The translations under genes were made by a program, and so were the position numbers. Below are positions 18,047 to 26,618 of a stretch of 64,000 nucleotides of DNA, in pieces. Under the pieces are notes generated by a model. It was not told the DNA's origin, did no database searches, and saw only the letters and a list, made by a program, of their open reading frames with translations. The stretch's first letter is position 1, and each line of letters starts with the position of its first letter. The DNA is taken from NCBI GenBank assembly GCA_013298075.1, contig JAAFJG010000001.1, positions 62,001 to 126,000 of the forward strand. Direction: 5' to 3'. This stretch comes from Cytophagales bacterium (lineage in GTDB: Bacteria > Bacteroidota > Bacteroidia > Cytophagales > Microscillaceae).

Positions 18047-18163
18047 GATGCTGTCCCTAATTCGTTGTAATTTTTTATTTTGGAACATTTGCTGCAGTAC
18101 AGACGTTGCATGCAACGTCTGTACAACGATATACTTTTTTTGCAACGAATTTGGGACGGTCCC
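18047..18163. mobile_element. MITE-like element, copy A (117 bp)
   Basis: The terminal inverted repeats share the core CTGTCCC(A/T)AATTCGTTG with copies B, C and D. Read on the minus strand, the interior is nearly identical to copy D, including GCAAAAAAAGTATATCGTTG and a central palindrome at 18097-18124. There is no ORF and no transposase. It lies between the acyl-CoA dehydrogenase start and the S41 peptidase stop. A target-site duplication is not evident here. Confidence 0.8.
18097..18124. repeat. 28-nt perfect palindrome inside MITE copy A
   Basis: The sequence from GTACAGACGTTGCA to its exact reverse complement forms a palindrome with no loop. MITE copy D carries the same palindrome at 40820-40847 with one mismatch. 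MITE copies B and C lack it. Confidence 0.8.
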
Positions 18164-18170
18164 AATAATT

Positions 18171-19649
18171 TTATTTTTTTTCTACCAATTCTAATACTTT
18201 TTCTAAGGCTTTATCTTTGCCATTCAAAATATCTTCGATAGTCGGCTCAACGATATGATGTGGAATAATTCCTCGATTTTTATAAGGATACAACGGAATT
18301 TTTTTAGACCAGCGTTCTATTGGTACTTCTAATTGGAGATTAGTTTGTGGCAAAGCAATATCAATAAAATCGCCACCTGTCAGTCCACTTGACCCGCCAC
18401 CAGTTTCTTCTCCCACAAAAATAGCCCTTTTATACGCATAAAACAAAGAAGAACACAAAGCAGCCGCAGAAAAAGTTTTTTTACCAATCAAGAAATATAT
18501 TTTTCCTTTGAATGTTTTTTTCTTTGCTTTTTGGACTTTCAAAAACGGATAAAAAGTTTCTTTGACCGCAAAAGTTCCCGAATCTGTTTGTTGTACGTGT
18601 TTTGGATTATGCACGCCACTTTTGGTGAGTTCGTTTGCTTGTAATTTTGGTAAATTTTTATCAGTAGAAACTAAAATATTATCTATAAATTTATAGTCTT
18701 TATCCATCACATAACTAAATAATTGGTTGACAAACAACATTTCTCCGCCCACATTGTTTCGAATATCAATAATAAGATTTTCAATTTTTTGTTTTTGAAT
18801 AGTTTTAAAAGTTTGTTTGATAAATGTTGAATATTTTTGTTTTGAATTTTTAATATCCAAAGGTAAAAAAGAATTGATGGTTAAAATTGCCGTTTTATTA
18901 TCTTTGAAAATATTAAAAGATAACGCTTTTCGTTGTTGAATTTCTTCGTTATAATTTTTGCTATATTCTCTCAAAAAATCGTCATCTTTTGCAAAAACTT
19001 CATAATTCACTATTTTTTCATTGCCTAATTCTTGACAAGTCAAAACAAATTTTTCAGGTTGTTCTATCAATAAATCGTAATAATTAGCAAAATCAACTTC
19101 CAAAGTTGCCCATTTTCCTTGTGGATTGATAGCGTCAGAAGACAACGCAGGAAGCATTTTTTGTAATATTTCGAACATCGGTCTGCCATTGATGCTCAAT
19201 ACATTTGCTCCTTTTTGAATTTCTGTTTGTGTGGTATAATTATGTGAAATATAAGCTTTTCCATCTCTAAAAATAAAATCTAAAGGCAATCTTTTTCCTT
19301 GATTTTGATAAAAAGAAGACGATTGTATCAAGGTATGTCCACAATGAATTTGAGCAATCAATGGACTAATTATCTGATAAAACTCTCTTTCTGTTAAACT
19401 TTTGTTGAATAAAAGTGAAGTACTATCAATTTGTTGTTGTAATATTTTTTTAGGCGTGTACCAATATAGACTTGGGTGTGTTTTTTCCAAAATAAATTTT
19501 ATTACTTCAAAATCGGCTTGCAGTTGTGCAGGACTATATCTATAATTGGGATTATAATTTGCTCCTTCATTTTTTTCTTTGTCTTCTTGTGCATATATAA
19601 ATGACAAAAATAAAAAATAGATGAGACTAAATAAAAAATATTTTTTCAT
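18171..19649 (-). CDS. Secreted S41 family (C-terminal processing-like) peptidase
   Basis: The 492-residue product has a signal peptide (MKKYFLFSLIYFLFLSFIYAQ). A PDZ-like part (GANVLSINGRPM) is followed by the S41 catalytic region: ENLIIDIRNNVGGEM, KIYFLIGKKTFSAAALCSS, which carries the candidate nucleophile serine in SAAAL, and FVGEETGGGSSGLTGG. S41 peptidases of this secreted Bacteroidetes type cleave unknown periplasmic or extracellular substrates. The start is the ATG at 19647-19649. The stop lies 8 bp from MITE copy A. Confidence 0.88.
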   Translation of the reverse strand: MKKYFLFSLIYFLFLSFIYAQEDKEKNEGANYNPNYRYSPAQLQADFEVIKFILEKTHPSLYWYTPKKILQQQIDSTSLLFNKSLTEREFYQIISPLIAQIHCGHTLIQSSSFYQNQGKRLPLDFIFRDGKAYISHNYTTQTEIQKGANVLSINGRPMFEILQKMLPALSSDAINPQGKWATLEVDFANYYDLLIEQPEKFVLTCQELGNEKIVNYEVFAKDDDFLREYSKNYNEEIQQRKALSFNIFKDNKTAILTINSFLPLDIKNSKQKYSTFIKQTFKTIQKQKIENLIIDIRNNVGGEMLFVNQLFSYVMDKDYKFIDNILVSTDKNLPKLQANELTKSGVHNPKHVQQTDSGTFAVKETFYPFLKVQKAKKKTFKGKIYFLIGKKTFSAAALCSSLFYAYKRAIFVGEETGGGSSGLTGGDFIDIALPQTNLQLEVPIERWSKKIPLYPYKNRGIIPHHIVEPTIEDILNGKDKALEKVLELVEKK

Positions 19650-19780
19650 TTTTATATCATTAAATTAGTTTTTAATTACCAAAAATAATGCAATAAAAAT
19701 TAAAATCGATTATTTTTTTTGGATAGGGAGCATTTAAAAAATAACTTACCTATTTTATATTTAGAAATATGAACAAATAT

Positions 19781-19812
19781 ATAAAACGTTGACGTTAATG
19801 CCAACGTTTTAT
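19781..19812 (-). terminator. Hairpin downstream of the FAD oxidoreductase gene
   Basis: Two 11-bp arms (ATAAAACGTTG and its complement) enclose a 10-nt loop, 34 bp past the stop of the minus-strand gene. The run of T after it is poor (ATATATTTG), so it is only a possible terminator. Confidence 0.4.
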
Positions 19813-19845
19813 GTAGGTAGAGGTTTTTATTGGGTACAATATTTT

Positions 19846-21456
19846 TTATTTAGTCCCTAAAACAGCTTGACCCCAGCCTGAATATCCTATTTTTTTTTTA
19901 TTTTTTACGCTTGAAAAATTCAACATTTTTATTGCTTCTAAACCAGAATCTGTTGCTTCTAACATCAACGGCAAACGTGCCACATCTACGCCAGCATACA
20001 CAATGCCTTTATTTTTTCGGGCTTCATTCGGATTTTTAAACAAATAATTTAGATTAGGAACAGGCATAGCATGTCCCATTATTTTTCCAAAAACAGCCTC
20101 GATATAAGGACTAAAAAGTGGAGCGGTTAAATGAAAATATTTGGCGATTTTTTCTATCGTTTCTTCTACTAATTTTTCATAATCGAAGGCTTTTGTGCTG
20201 CCTAAAACGGCTCTATATTCAGGTTTAAATACATAATAAGCACTTAAAACTCGTTTAGAATTTTCTTCTCCGCCTTGTGTTTCAGAATCTACAAAACCCA
20301 AAAAACGCACAGGTTTTCTCAAATCATCGGTTATCATTTCGTTTTGCCAATAATTTTTTGCGGTAATAAAATTATCTTTTAAAATAAAATTTAGCACTAA
20401 CCAAGGCGATTGTAATTGCTGACTAAACAGCGGATAATCGTTTGGATAAATATATTTTAGCGTATGTTTTGGGGCAGTATAAATAATTTTTTTGGTATGA
20501 ATAATTTTTACTTTTTTATTTTTTACGTCAATTATTTCTACTTCAAAGCCATTTTTTTGTTCTTTTATTTTTTTTACCAAATGAGAAGTCAATATTTTTT
20601 CTTTTGAAATTTGGTTTGCCATTTTTTGAATAAAATAAAAATTGCCTTCAGGTGGCGAAAAAATCATTTTTGTTTCGTCATAATATGGGCGTGAAGCATA
20701 ATAATAAATGCCCGCCAAAGCCGAAACTTCTTCGCTTGTTCCTCCAAAATCATCTAACATTTGATAATCAAACGCTTGTCTTAAAGTTTCGTTTAGGTCG
20801 ATATTTTTTGATAAATAATTTTCAAAAGAAATTTCATTGAGATAATGAAATTCTTTATCAATCAAACGTGTTGGCAACTTCATTTTTTTATCAAAACTTT
20901 CAAAAATTTTGGCTAATTTTTCTGTTTCAGGAGTTTGTGGCATCACATCATCTCTAAAAACGCCTTTATCATAACAATAACCTTCTTTTTCGCCAGAAAT
21001 CATATATTTTTTATCGTTAAATTGCCAATAATTTGTCAATTTATCAAAAGTAATGATTTTTATATCTTCCCAAAACTGCAATACTTCTTCGCCAAAATAA
21101 GTCGGATAAGCCAAATCATAATGCGCACCTTGCCCAAAAATAGTTTTTTCATAATGAAAAGCAGAAGCAGTTCCGCCTAATTGCTCATCAATTTCTACCA
21201 AAAAAAAGTCTTTATTTTTTAGTTTTGTAGCAGCCGTTAAGCCTGCAATTCCTCCACCAACAACCAAAAATTCTGTTTTTTGAATTTGATTATCTACAGG
21301 AAAATTATCTCCTTGCCAAATCAAATGCCCGACTGATTGGTCAGAATGAATAGCAATTTTATATTTTATATTTTGAGTATTTTTCGTTTCGCATTGAAAA
21401 AAAGGCATACTCAACGCAGATAAAGCAGATAATTGTAAAAATTTTCGTCTGTGCAT
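19846..21456 (-). CDS. FAD-dependent amine-oxidase-like oxidoreductase, probable Tat lipoprotein
   Basis: The 536-residue protein opens with RRKFLQLSALSALSMPFFQC, which has a twin-arginine motif and a lipobox-like cysteine. Export in folded form with bound FAD followed by lipidation is therefore plausible. The Rossmann FAD motif is FLVVGGGIAGLTAATKL, followed by FLVEIDEQLGGTASAF. The C-terminal FAD-contact region is GIVYAGVDVARLPLMLEATDSGLEA. The substrate is unknown; the fold is shared by amine oxidases and phytoene-desaturase-like enzymes. Start: ATG at 21454-21456. Confidence 0.82.
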   Translation of the reverse strand: MHRRKFLQLSALSALSMPFFQCETKNTQNIKYKIAIHSDQSVGHLIWQGDNFPVDNQIQKTEFLVVGGGIAGLTAATKLKNKDFFLVEIDEQLGGTASAFHYEKTIFGQGAHYDLAYPTYFGEEVLQFWEDIKIITFDKLTNYWQFNDKKYMISGEKEGYCYDKGVFRDDVMPQTPETEKLAKIFESFDKKMKLPTRLIDKEFHYLNEISFENYLSKNIDLNETLRQAFDYQMLDDFGGTSEEVSALAGIYYYASRPYYDETKMIFSPPEGNFYFIQKMANQISKEKILTSHLVKKIKEQKNGFEVEIIDVKNKKVKIIHTKKIIYTAPKHTLKYIYPNDYPLFSQQLQSPWLVLNFILKDNFITAKNYWQNEMITDDLRKPVRFLGFVDSETQGGEENSKRVLSAYYVFKPEYRAVLGSTKAFDYEKLVEETIEKIAKYFHLTAPLFSPYIEAVFGKIMGHAMPVPNLNYLFKNPNEARKNKGIVYAGVDVARLPLMLEATDSGLEAIKMLNFSSVKNKKKIGYSGWGQAVLGTK

Positions 21457-21512
21457 TTTTTTAGAAGTGATATTTTTTGGGTATGAAGTATGAAATTTTT
21501 GAGGGCATAGTG

Positions 21513-21553
21513 AAAAAAATGTTTACAAGTTTTTGTACTTATAAACATTTTTT
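21513..21553 (-). terminator. Terminator-like hairpin after efp
   Basis: Long arms (AAAAATGTTTA and its complement, with inner AAGT/ACTT pairs) start 6 bp past the efp stop, with a T-run on the minus strand. The arms are symmetrical, so it could also act on the plus strand. Confidence 0.65.
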
Positions 21554-21558
21554 AATTT

Positions 21559-22122
21559 TTATTTTACTCTTTCAATATACGAGCCATCGCGTGTATCTAC
21601 TCTAATTTTTTGGTCATTTTCTACAAATAAAGGCACTCTTACTTCTGCTCCTGTTTCCAAAGTAGCTGCTTTTGAAGAATTAGTAGCCGTATCTCCTTTA
21701 ATTCCGGGTTCTGTATAAGTAATCATTAGTTCGACAAAGTTAGGAATTTGAGCAAAAATAGCCGTTTCATTTGAGTCAAAACTAATTTCTATATTCATAC
21801 CTTCTTTCAAAAAACGGATCGGTTCGCCAATCAATTTTTCATCAATCAAAACTTGTTCAAACGTTTCAGAATCCATACACGCCAAAGCATTTCCTTCTTT
21901 GTATATAAATTGCATATCTTTCAATTCTACTCTTTCAAGTTCGATACTTTCTCCTGAGCGAAATCTAATTTGCATCAATTTTCCCGTTCTCACATTACGT
22001 AATTTTACATGATATAAAGCACCTGTTTTATTTGGTGTTACATGTTCCCAATCTAATACTTGTCCTAATTCGCCCTCGATACGTAAAAATGCACCACGAG
22101 AAAGGTCTGCTGTTGTTGCCAT
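21559..22122 (-). CDS. efp: Elongation factor P
   Basis: EF-P rescues ribosomes stalled at polyproline stretches. The 187-residue length and three-domain order are standard, with ETFEQVLIDEKLIGE in domain II and PNFVELMITYTEPGIKGDTA leading to VPLFVENDQKIRVDTRDGSYIERVK (read as two blocks) in domain III. The functional loop reads HVTPNKTGALY with Lys32 at the tip, in place of the more common PGKGGA, so the tip lysine is kept. No lysine-modification gene is next to it. The start is the ATG at 22120-22122. It is followed by a hairpin and appears monocistronic. Confidence 0.96.
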   Translation of the reverse strand: MATTADLSRGAFLRIEGELGQVLDWEHVTPNKTGALYHVKLRNVRTGKLMQIRFRSGESIELERVELKDMQFIYKEGNALACMDSETFEQVLIDEKLIGEPIRFLKEGMNIEISFDSNETAIFAQIPNFVELMITYTEPGIKGDTATNSSKAATLETGAEVRVPLFVENDQKIRVDTRDGSYIERVK

Positions 22123-22339
22123 ATTATAATAAAAAATATATTAAGAATGATAAATATAATATTAAAAGTGCAAAATTAAAGAATGAATTTGAAAATTAAA
22201 AATTATATGAAAAAAATTACGTTTATATCTATGTTTTAGTGATAGATATTGAAATTGTATCAAAAATATCTCTAATTCTTTGATAAATTAATTTTTTTTA
22301 GTTTTTAGTAAGTTTGTATGGAAAGGAAAATGATTTTTT

Positions 22340-22413
22340 GATTCTGTCCCAATTTCGTTGCAAATTTATTTTTATATAGAAAAAAATATCTACAACAAAT
22401 TAGGGACAGCCTC
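22340..22413. mobile_element. MITE-like element, copy B (74 bp, shortest)
   Basis: The left end ATTCTGTCCCAATTTCGTTG and the right end (read in reverse) GGCTGTCCCTAATTTGTTG match the terminal repeats of copies A, C and D. The interior is short and lacks the palindrome of A and D. It lies in the 403-bp gap between efp and the next gene, which otherwise shows nothing recognisable. Confidence 0.7.
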
Positions 22414-22525
22414 ATTAATTTGTTAAGAACCATTAAAATTAAACCAAAAAAATTATCCATTTAATCAATAAAACTAACTAAAATTCGTTTACTCTTAGTA
22501 TTTAGAAATTATATTTTAAAATTTT

Positions 22526-23101
22526 ATGTGTATTATGCGTTTTTTATCTATTATTTTTCTTTGTTTTTTGTTCCAATATCATATTTTATCAGCCCAAAAT
22601 GCTGATTATAATGCCATAGAAAAGGAATGTCGATATACATTGAATAAAATTGAAAAAGGAGACTTTTTTTTAAATGAATATAGAATCAATGCGAATCGAT
22701 TTGCTTTAGATGCAACAAGTAATCCTAATCATTTTCAAAATTTTGAGAAATATTATTACACATTAGATAAAAGAGAAGGAAAAAATAATAATCCAATCTT
22801 AAAAATTATTATTGTAAGAAAAGAAAAAGAAAAAATTAATTATTATTACGAATATATATTTAATAATGAAAGTGGATTAATTTTTTATTCTGAACAAAAA
22901 CAATCTGAAACTTCTTTGGTTGCTCAAGATAAAATTAAAATCTATTTTCAAAGTGAAACTGCTTTGAAATGGTTTAAAAATGAAGTAGAAATAAAAGATA
23001 AAACAGAACAACCACAAAATAAAATCAATAAAATATTAAAAGATACCAAAAAAATGAAAAATAAATTTTTGAATGATATAGAAAAATTATCTAAAATGTA
23101 A
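22526..23101 (+). CDS. Hypothetical secreted protein
   Basis: The 191-residue product starts with a signal peptide (MRFLSIIFLCFLFQYHILSAQ from the second ATG at 22535, which is the more natural start). The mature part is lysine- and asparagine-rich, predicted mixed alpha/beta, and ends in a helical segment (KINKILKDTKKMKNKFLND). I do not recognise a family. It is alone on the plus strand and converges on the DoxX gene. Confidence 0.6.
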   Translation: MCIMRFLSIIFLCFLFQYHILSAQNADYNAIEKECRYTLNKIEKGDFFLNEYRINANRFALDATSNPNHFQNFEKYYYTLDKREGKNNNPILKIIIVRKEKEKINYYYEYIFNNESGLIFYSEQKQSETSLVAQDKIKIYFQSETALKWFKNEVEIKDKTEQPQNKINKILKDTKKMKNKFLNDIEKLSKM

Positions 23102-23128
23102 AAAAAATATGCTAAATTTACAAAAAAA

Positions 23129-23161
23129 TCGCTTATAAATGCTTTAAATCATTATAAACGA
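23129..23161 (-). terminator. Terminator of the DoxX gene
   Basis: An imperfect hairpin (TCGTTTATAATG pairing with CATTTATAAGCGA) is followed by seven T on the minus strand. It lies 34 bp after the stop of the DoxX gene and may serve the convergent plus-strand gene as well. Confidence 0.6.
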
Positions 23162-23194
23162 TAAGATTATTTTTTTAGTATATTAAATATCAAG

Positions 23195-23578
23195 TTAATC
23201 TTTTGCTCCACCATTAAAAATATTTTTCAAATCAGCCCAATAAGCAAAAAACGAAATGAAATTTAAAGATACTACCACAATCGAAACAATAGGATTTCCT
23301 TGTTCTATCATCAAATGAAATAAAAGAATATTCACAGAAATAGGCATCAAAAGAATCAAACCTAATTTTGAAAAAATACCTAAAAGAAGCATTACACCTG
23401 CCGTAATTTCTATGATTTTTACCACTAATAAAAATTTAGAATTTATTAAAATTGTCATAAAAGATTTCGCATCACCTGTCATATCAGGCAAAGGAATAAA
23501 GTTAAAAAAGAAGTTTAATCCAAAAACTACATAAATTAAACCCAATAAATAACGCGGAATAGAAAGAATTATACCCAT
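23195..23578 (-). CDS. DoxX family small membrane protein
   Basis: From the ATG at 23576-23578 the protein has 127 residues with four hydrophobic segments. The first (IPRYLLGLIYVVFGLNFFFNF) and the second (KIIEITAGVMLLLGIFSKLGL) have the pattern of DoxX/DoxD-like proteins. Function in this family is mostly uncertain; some members couple to thiosulfate or quinone chemistry. A longer frame upstream starts with TTG and adds only polar residues, so it is not used. Confidence 0.75.
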   Translation of the reverse strand: MGIILSIPRYLLGLIYVVFGLNFFFNFIPLPDMTGDAKSFMTILINSKFLLVVKIIEITAGVMLLLGIFSKLGLILLMPISVNILLFHLMIEQGNPIVSIVVVSLNFISFFAYWADLKNIFNGGAKD

Positions 23579-23785
23579 AATTTTATTTTTTTTGATGTGA
23601 TAACCTTGAATGTTACTATAACTTTTATTTCTCAAAAAAAGTTCATTAAAATATTTTTTGTGATTTTTATGGTTGATAAAATGTTAAAAGTAGTCCATTT
23701 TTTTGTAATTCTCGATAATATTTACTTTCTTTGAACTGATAAAAAATCAAATAAAACACAAACTTCATTTTTCAATATTTATCTT

Positions 23786-24547
23786 ATGTTTACTTCATCA
23801 ATTATTTTTCTTTTTAGTTTTTTAATGCTACAAAATACGGTTACAGATTTTGATTCTTTATGGAATATACTCCAAAAAAAACATAAAAAAGGACATTACA
23901 AAAGCGTAACATTTACACAAAAAAATACGCATTTCAACGACAAAGATAGTATTGTGGGAACTTCAACTTGGAAAGAATACATCGAATATCCTAATAAATT
24001 TCGAATTGATTTGGATAGCACAGCCAAAAATACGGTTTTATTTAGAAATGACAGCGTTTATCAGGTTAGAAATGGAAAATTAAGAAAAGGAGATACTTAT
24101 TTTCACGATCTTTTGGCGTGGAATGGTGGAATATTTTTTATAGACAAAGAATATGCCCGTAAAAATTTTAAAAATGCAGGATATGATTTGACCAAATTTT
24201 ATACAACTACTTGGGAAAATAAAAAAGTGTATGTTTTGGGTGCCTTAGAAAATGATTTTAAAAGTCAACAAGTTTGGTTTGATGCTCAAAATTTATATGT
24301 AGTACGAGTTTTCACGAATCAAGGAGCAAGAATTATGGAATTACAATTTAAAAAGCACCAAAAAATAGGCAAAAAAAGCTGGATAGAAACCGAAGTAATC
24401 GTACTTTCACAAGGTAAAAAAATGCAGACGGAACAATATTTTGATATTCAAACAAGCAAAAAAAAATTATCGCCACAGATTTTTGAATTGATAAAAGAGG
24501 AAAAAAAAGAAGATAAGAAAAAAGAAGAAGGAGGAAAAAAGAAATAA
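23786..24547 (+). CDS. LolA-like outer-membrane lipoprotein-sorting fold protein
   Basis: The 253-residue product has an N-terminal hydrophobic stretch (MFTSSIIFLFSFLMLQ) that could be a signal. The body reads as a LolA-like half beta-barrel: YKSVTFTQKNTHF, then EYIEYPNKFRIDL, RNDSVYQVRNGKL, and QQVWFDAQNLYVVRVF. The C-terminus is a lysine/glutamate tail. By analogy it may bind a lipid or lipoprotein in the periplasm, but no partner LolB is visible nearby. The call rests on the fold pattern only. Confidence 0.55.
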   Translation: MFTSSIIFLFSFLMLQNTVTDFDSLWNILQKKHKKGHYKSVTFTQKNTHFNDKDSIVGTSTWKEYIEYPNKFRIDLDSTAKNTVLFRNDSVYQVRNGKLRKGDTYFHDLLAWNGGIFFIDKEYARKNFKNAGYDLTKFYTTTWENKKVYVLGALENDFKSQQVWFDAQNLYVVRVFTNQGARIMELQFKKHQKIGKKSWIETEVIVLSQGKKMQTEQYFDIQTSKKKLSPQIFELIKEEKKEDKKKEEGGKKK

Positions 24548-24628
24548 TAATTTCGTAAAATTTTTTCTATCAATAAAAACCTTTTTTTTAAACACAAAGT
24601 TTATAAAATAAATAAACAAAATAAAAAA

Positions 24629-25639
24629 ATGTATTATTCTATTTTATCAAAATATAGACTTGTAGGAGATGAAAAAGCAGACGTTTTTATAGAAAATACG
24701 CCTCAAAACGAAGTTTTTGAACTCTTAAAATCTATTCAAAACAACGAAGATTTTTCTAGAACTTATCCTACAAATTATTTTATTTCTTTTCCAAATTGGG
24801 CAGATAAAACAAAAATAAAAACCGCTCAAATATTTTTTCAAAAAAACTTTAGAGTTATTTTATCTTTGTTAGGCTCACTTTCTTTGCCTTATTGTTATGC
24901 GGCGGCTGATGGAGCAAAAGTTTTGATACATTCACAAAGATTAGCCAAAGATACCAAAAAAAGATTGGCTGAAACTGCCAAATTTGTCTTGGAAATTATG
25001 GAAAACAATGCTTTTGAAGATGATGGCAATGGTTTTGCATTGTGTTATCAGGTTCGTTTGATGCACGCACACATACGTAGCAAAGCCCAAAAAAGTCTTC
25101 ATTGGCATTTAGATTGGGGTTTGCCTATCAATCAAGAAGATATGGCTGGCACAAATTTAAGTTTTTCTTTGATTATTTTGAGAGGAATGGAAAAATTACA
25201 ATACAAAGTTACGGACACAGAAGCAGATGCTTTTTTGCATTATTGGAATATTGTCGGTTATTTATTAGGGTTGAAAGAAGAATTATTGCCTAAAAATAGA
25301 AAAGAAGCGTTTTGGCTGGATAAATGTATTGTAGATAGACAATTTAGAACCTCAGAAGAAGGAAAACTTTTGACAAAAAATTTGTTGGCGTGTTTGTCTG
25401 AAACAATACCAAAAAATATTCCTGATGGTTTTTTAGGCTCTTATTTACGTTTTTTGTTGGGTGATAAAATAGCCAATATGATTAAAATTCCTACTTCGAA
25501 TTGGACTACCAATTTATTAACGCCCTTGCCTTTGATTAGTTGGTGGCAAGATACTACGCAAAATATTACTCCCGAAACAATGAAAGAAATGATAGCACAA
25601 GAAACAGATAGTTTGGGAATAGGCGTTTTTTTGGGATAA
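24629..25639 (+). CDS. MpaB/Lcp-like oxygenase (DUF2236 family)
   Basis: The 336-residue protein shows the histidine motif VRLMHAHIR and the segment W-x-LPINQEDMAGTNLSFS, which match the DUF2236 family of mpaB/latex-clearing-protein-like haem enzymes. SLPYCYAAADGAKVL near residue 85 is also typical. By family knowledge such proteins bind haem and cleave or oxidise hydrophobic substrates; the substrate here is unknown. It starts 81 bp after the LolA-like gene on the same strand and may be co-transcribed. No signal peptide is seen. Confidence 0.78.
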   Translation: MYYSILSKYRLVGDEKADVFIENTPQNEVFELLKSIQNNEDFSRTYPTNYFISFPNWADKTKIKTAQIFFQKNFRVILSLLGSLSLPYCYAAADGAKVLIHSQRLAKDTKKRLAETAKFVLEIMENNAFEDDGNGFALCYQVRLMHAHIRSKAQKSLHWHLDWGLPINQEDMAGTNLSFSLIILRGMEKLQYKVTDTEADAFLHYWNIVGYLLGLKEELLPKNRKEAFWLDKCIVDRQFRTSEEGKLLTKNLLACLSETIPKNIPDGFLGSYLRFLLGDKIANMIKIPTSNWTTNLLTPLPLISWWQDTTQNITPETMKEMIAQETDSLGIGVFLG

Positions 25640-25812
25640 TAGACTAAAAATTATCTTGATTTTTTTATTTATTTTGATACGTTTTTAGGTTTCATTTCGT
25701 TATCATTGATGATTGGTTGTGGTTTTTGTATTATTTTTTGGATTTATCAAAATAAATCATTATTTTTGCTGATAAAAACTATAAGATTGAGCGAATAAAA
25801 ATACAGATAATT

Positions 25813-26604
25813 ATGATTTGGGAAACCTTAATTGATGCAGCAAAAAATAAAGCAGGCGAATATGCTATTAATATTGCCACTAAAAAAAGTAATTGGGAAT
25901 ATATCCAAAGTTTTTTTAAAACGAAAAAAAACAATTTTAAAATAATTGTTTTGGGTTCGAGTGGTGTAGGAAAAACGCAATTTATACAATCTTTGCACAT
26001 AGACAAACCACAAAATAAAGTTGAAAAACGTACAATAGATGTGGTAGAGAATGAAATTAAAATCAATGAAAAAGGTATTATTTTATTCGATACTGCAGGA
26101 CAATCAGAGGGAAATATTCAATTAGATGAATTTCAGAAAACTACTACAGATGATTCTTATATAGGAATTATTAATGTTGTTGCTTACGGCTATCACCAAT
26201 ACCCTGATTTCAATACTGAAACAGAGGTTTTTGATGGTGATTTAGTAAAAAAAGATTATTTAAAAAAGCAAAGAGAAATCGAAATTGAAAATATAAAAAA
26301 TATTTTGCCTTTGTTGAAGTTTTCAAAAATAGATTGGATAATTACTTTGGTGAATAAAGCAGATATTTGGTGGAAAGAAAAAGAAGAAGTGTATCAATAT
26401 TATGAAAATGAAGAAACAGAATATTCGAAAGTTTTTAAAAACCATTTTCAACAAAACTATTTTCGTAAAAATCATTTAGTTTTGCCTTATGCGTCTATTA
26501 TTGAGCCTTTTTATGATAGACCTAATGCAGGTTTGTTGGGTGATACGGCTAAAAATAAATTACAAAATCATTTTTTAAGTGAATTAACAAGGTTGATAAA
26601 ATAA
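25813..26604 (+). CDS. Ras/Rab-like small GTPase of unknown role
   Basis: The 263-residue protein has a P-loop GSSGVGKT at residues 48-55, a switch II motif DTAGQ at 93-97 and an NKAD guanine-specificity motif at 181-184. This is a complete Ras-type set, preceded by ~40 residues of helical leader (NKAGEYAINIATKKSNWEY). Cytosolic by sequence. The next gene, 14 bp downstream, encodes a membrane protein, and the pair looks like a two-gene unit. Bacterial Ras-like GTPases often work with a membrane or polarity partner, but no known system is recognised here. Confidence 0.8.
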   Translation: MIWETLIDAAKNKAGEYAINIATKKSNWEYIQSFFKTKKNNFKIIVLGSSGVGKTQFIQSLHIDKPQNKVEKRTIDVVENEIKINEKGIILFDTAGQSEGNIQLDEFQKTTTDDSYIGIINVVAYGYHQYPDFNTETEVFDGDLVKKDYLKKQREIEIENIKNILPLLKFSKIDWIITLVNKADIWWKEKEEVYQYYENEETEYSKVFKNHFQQNYFRKNHLVLPYASIIEPFYDRPNAGLLGDTAKNKLQNHFLSELTRLIK

Positions 26605-26618
26605 AATAAATAAATAAA

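Noticed and set aside
1584-19858. Match of GGGACTAAATAAAAAATA at about 1587-1604 with the inverted end of the FAD oxidoreductase gene (about 19838-19857)
   Set aside because: It is a single short match in AT-rich DNA, partly inside coding sequence, without further shared flanks; probably chance.
23579-23635. TTG-initiated extension of the DoxX protein
   Set aside because: It adds only polar residues before the natural first membrane segment; the ATG at 23576-23578 fits the family.
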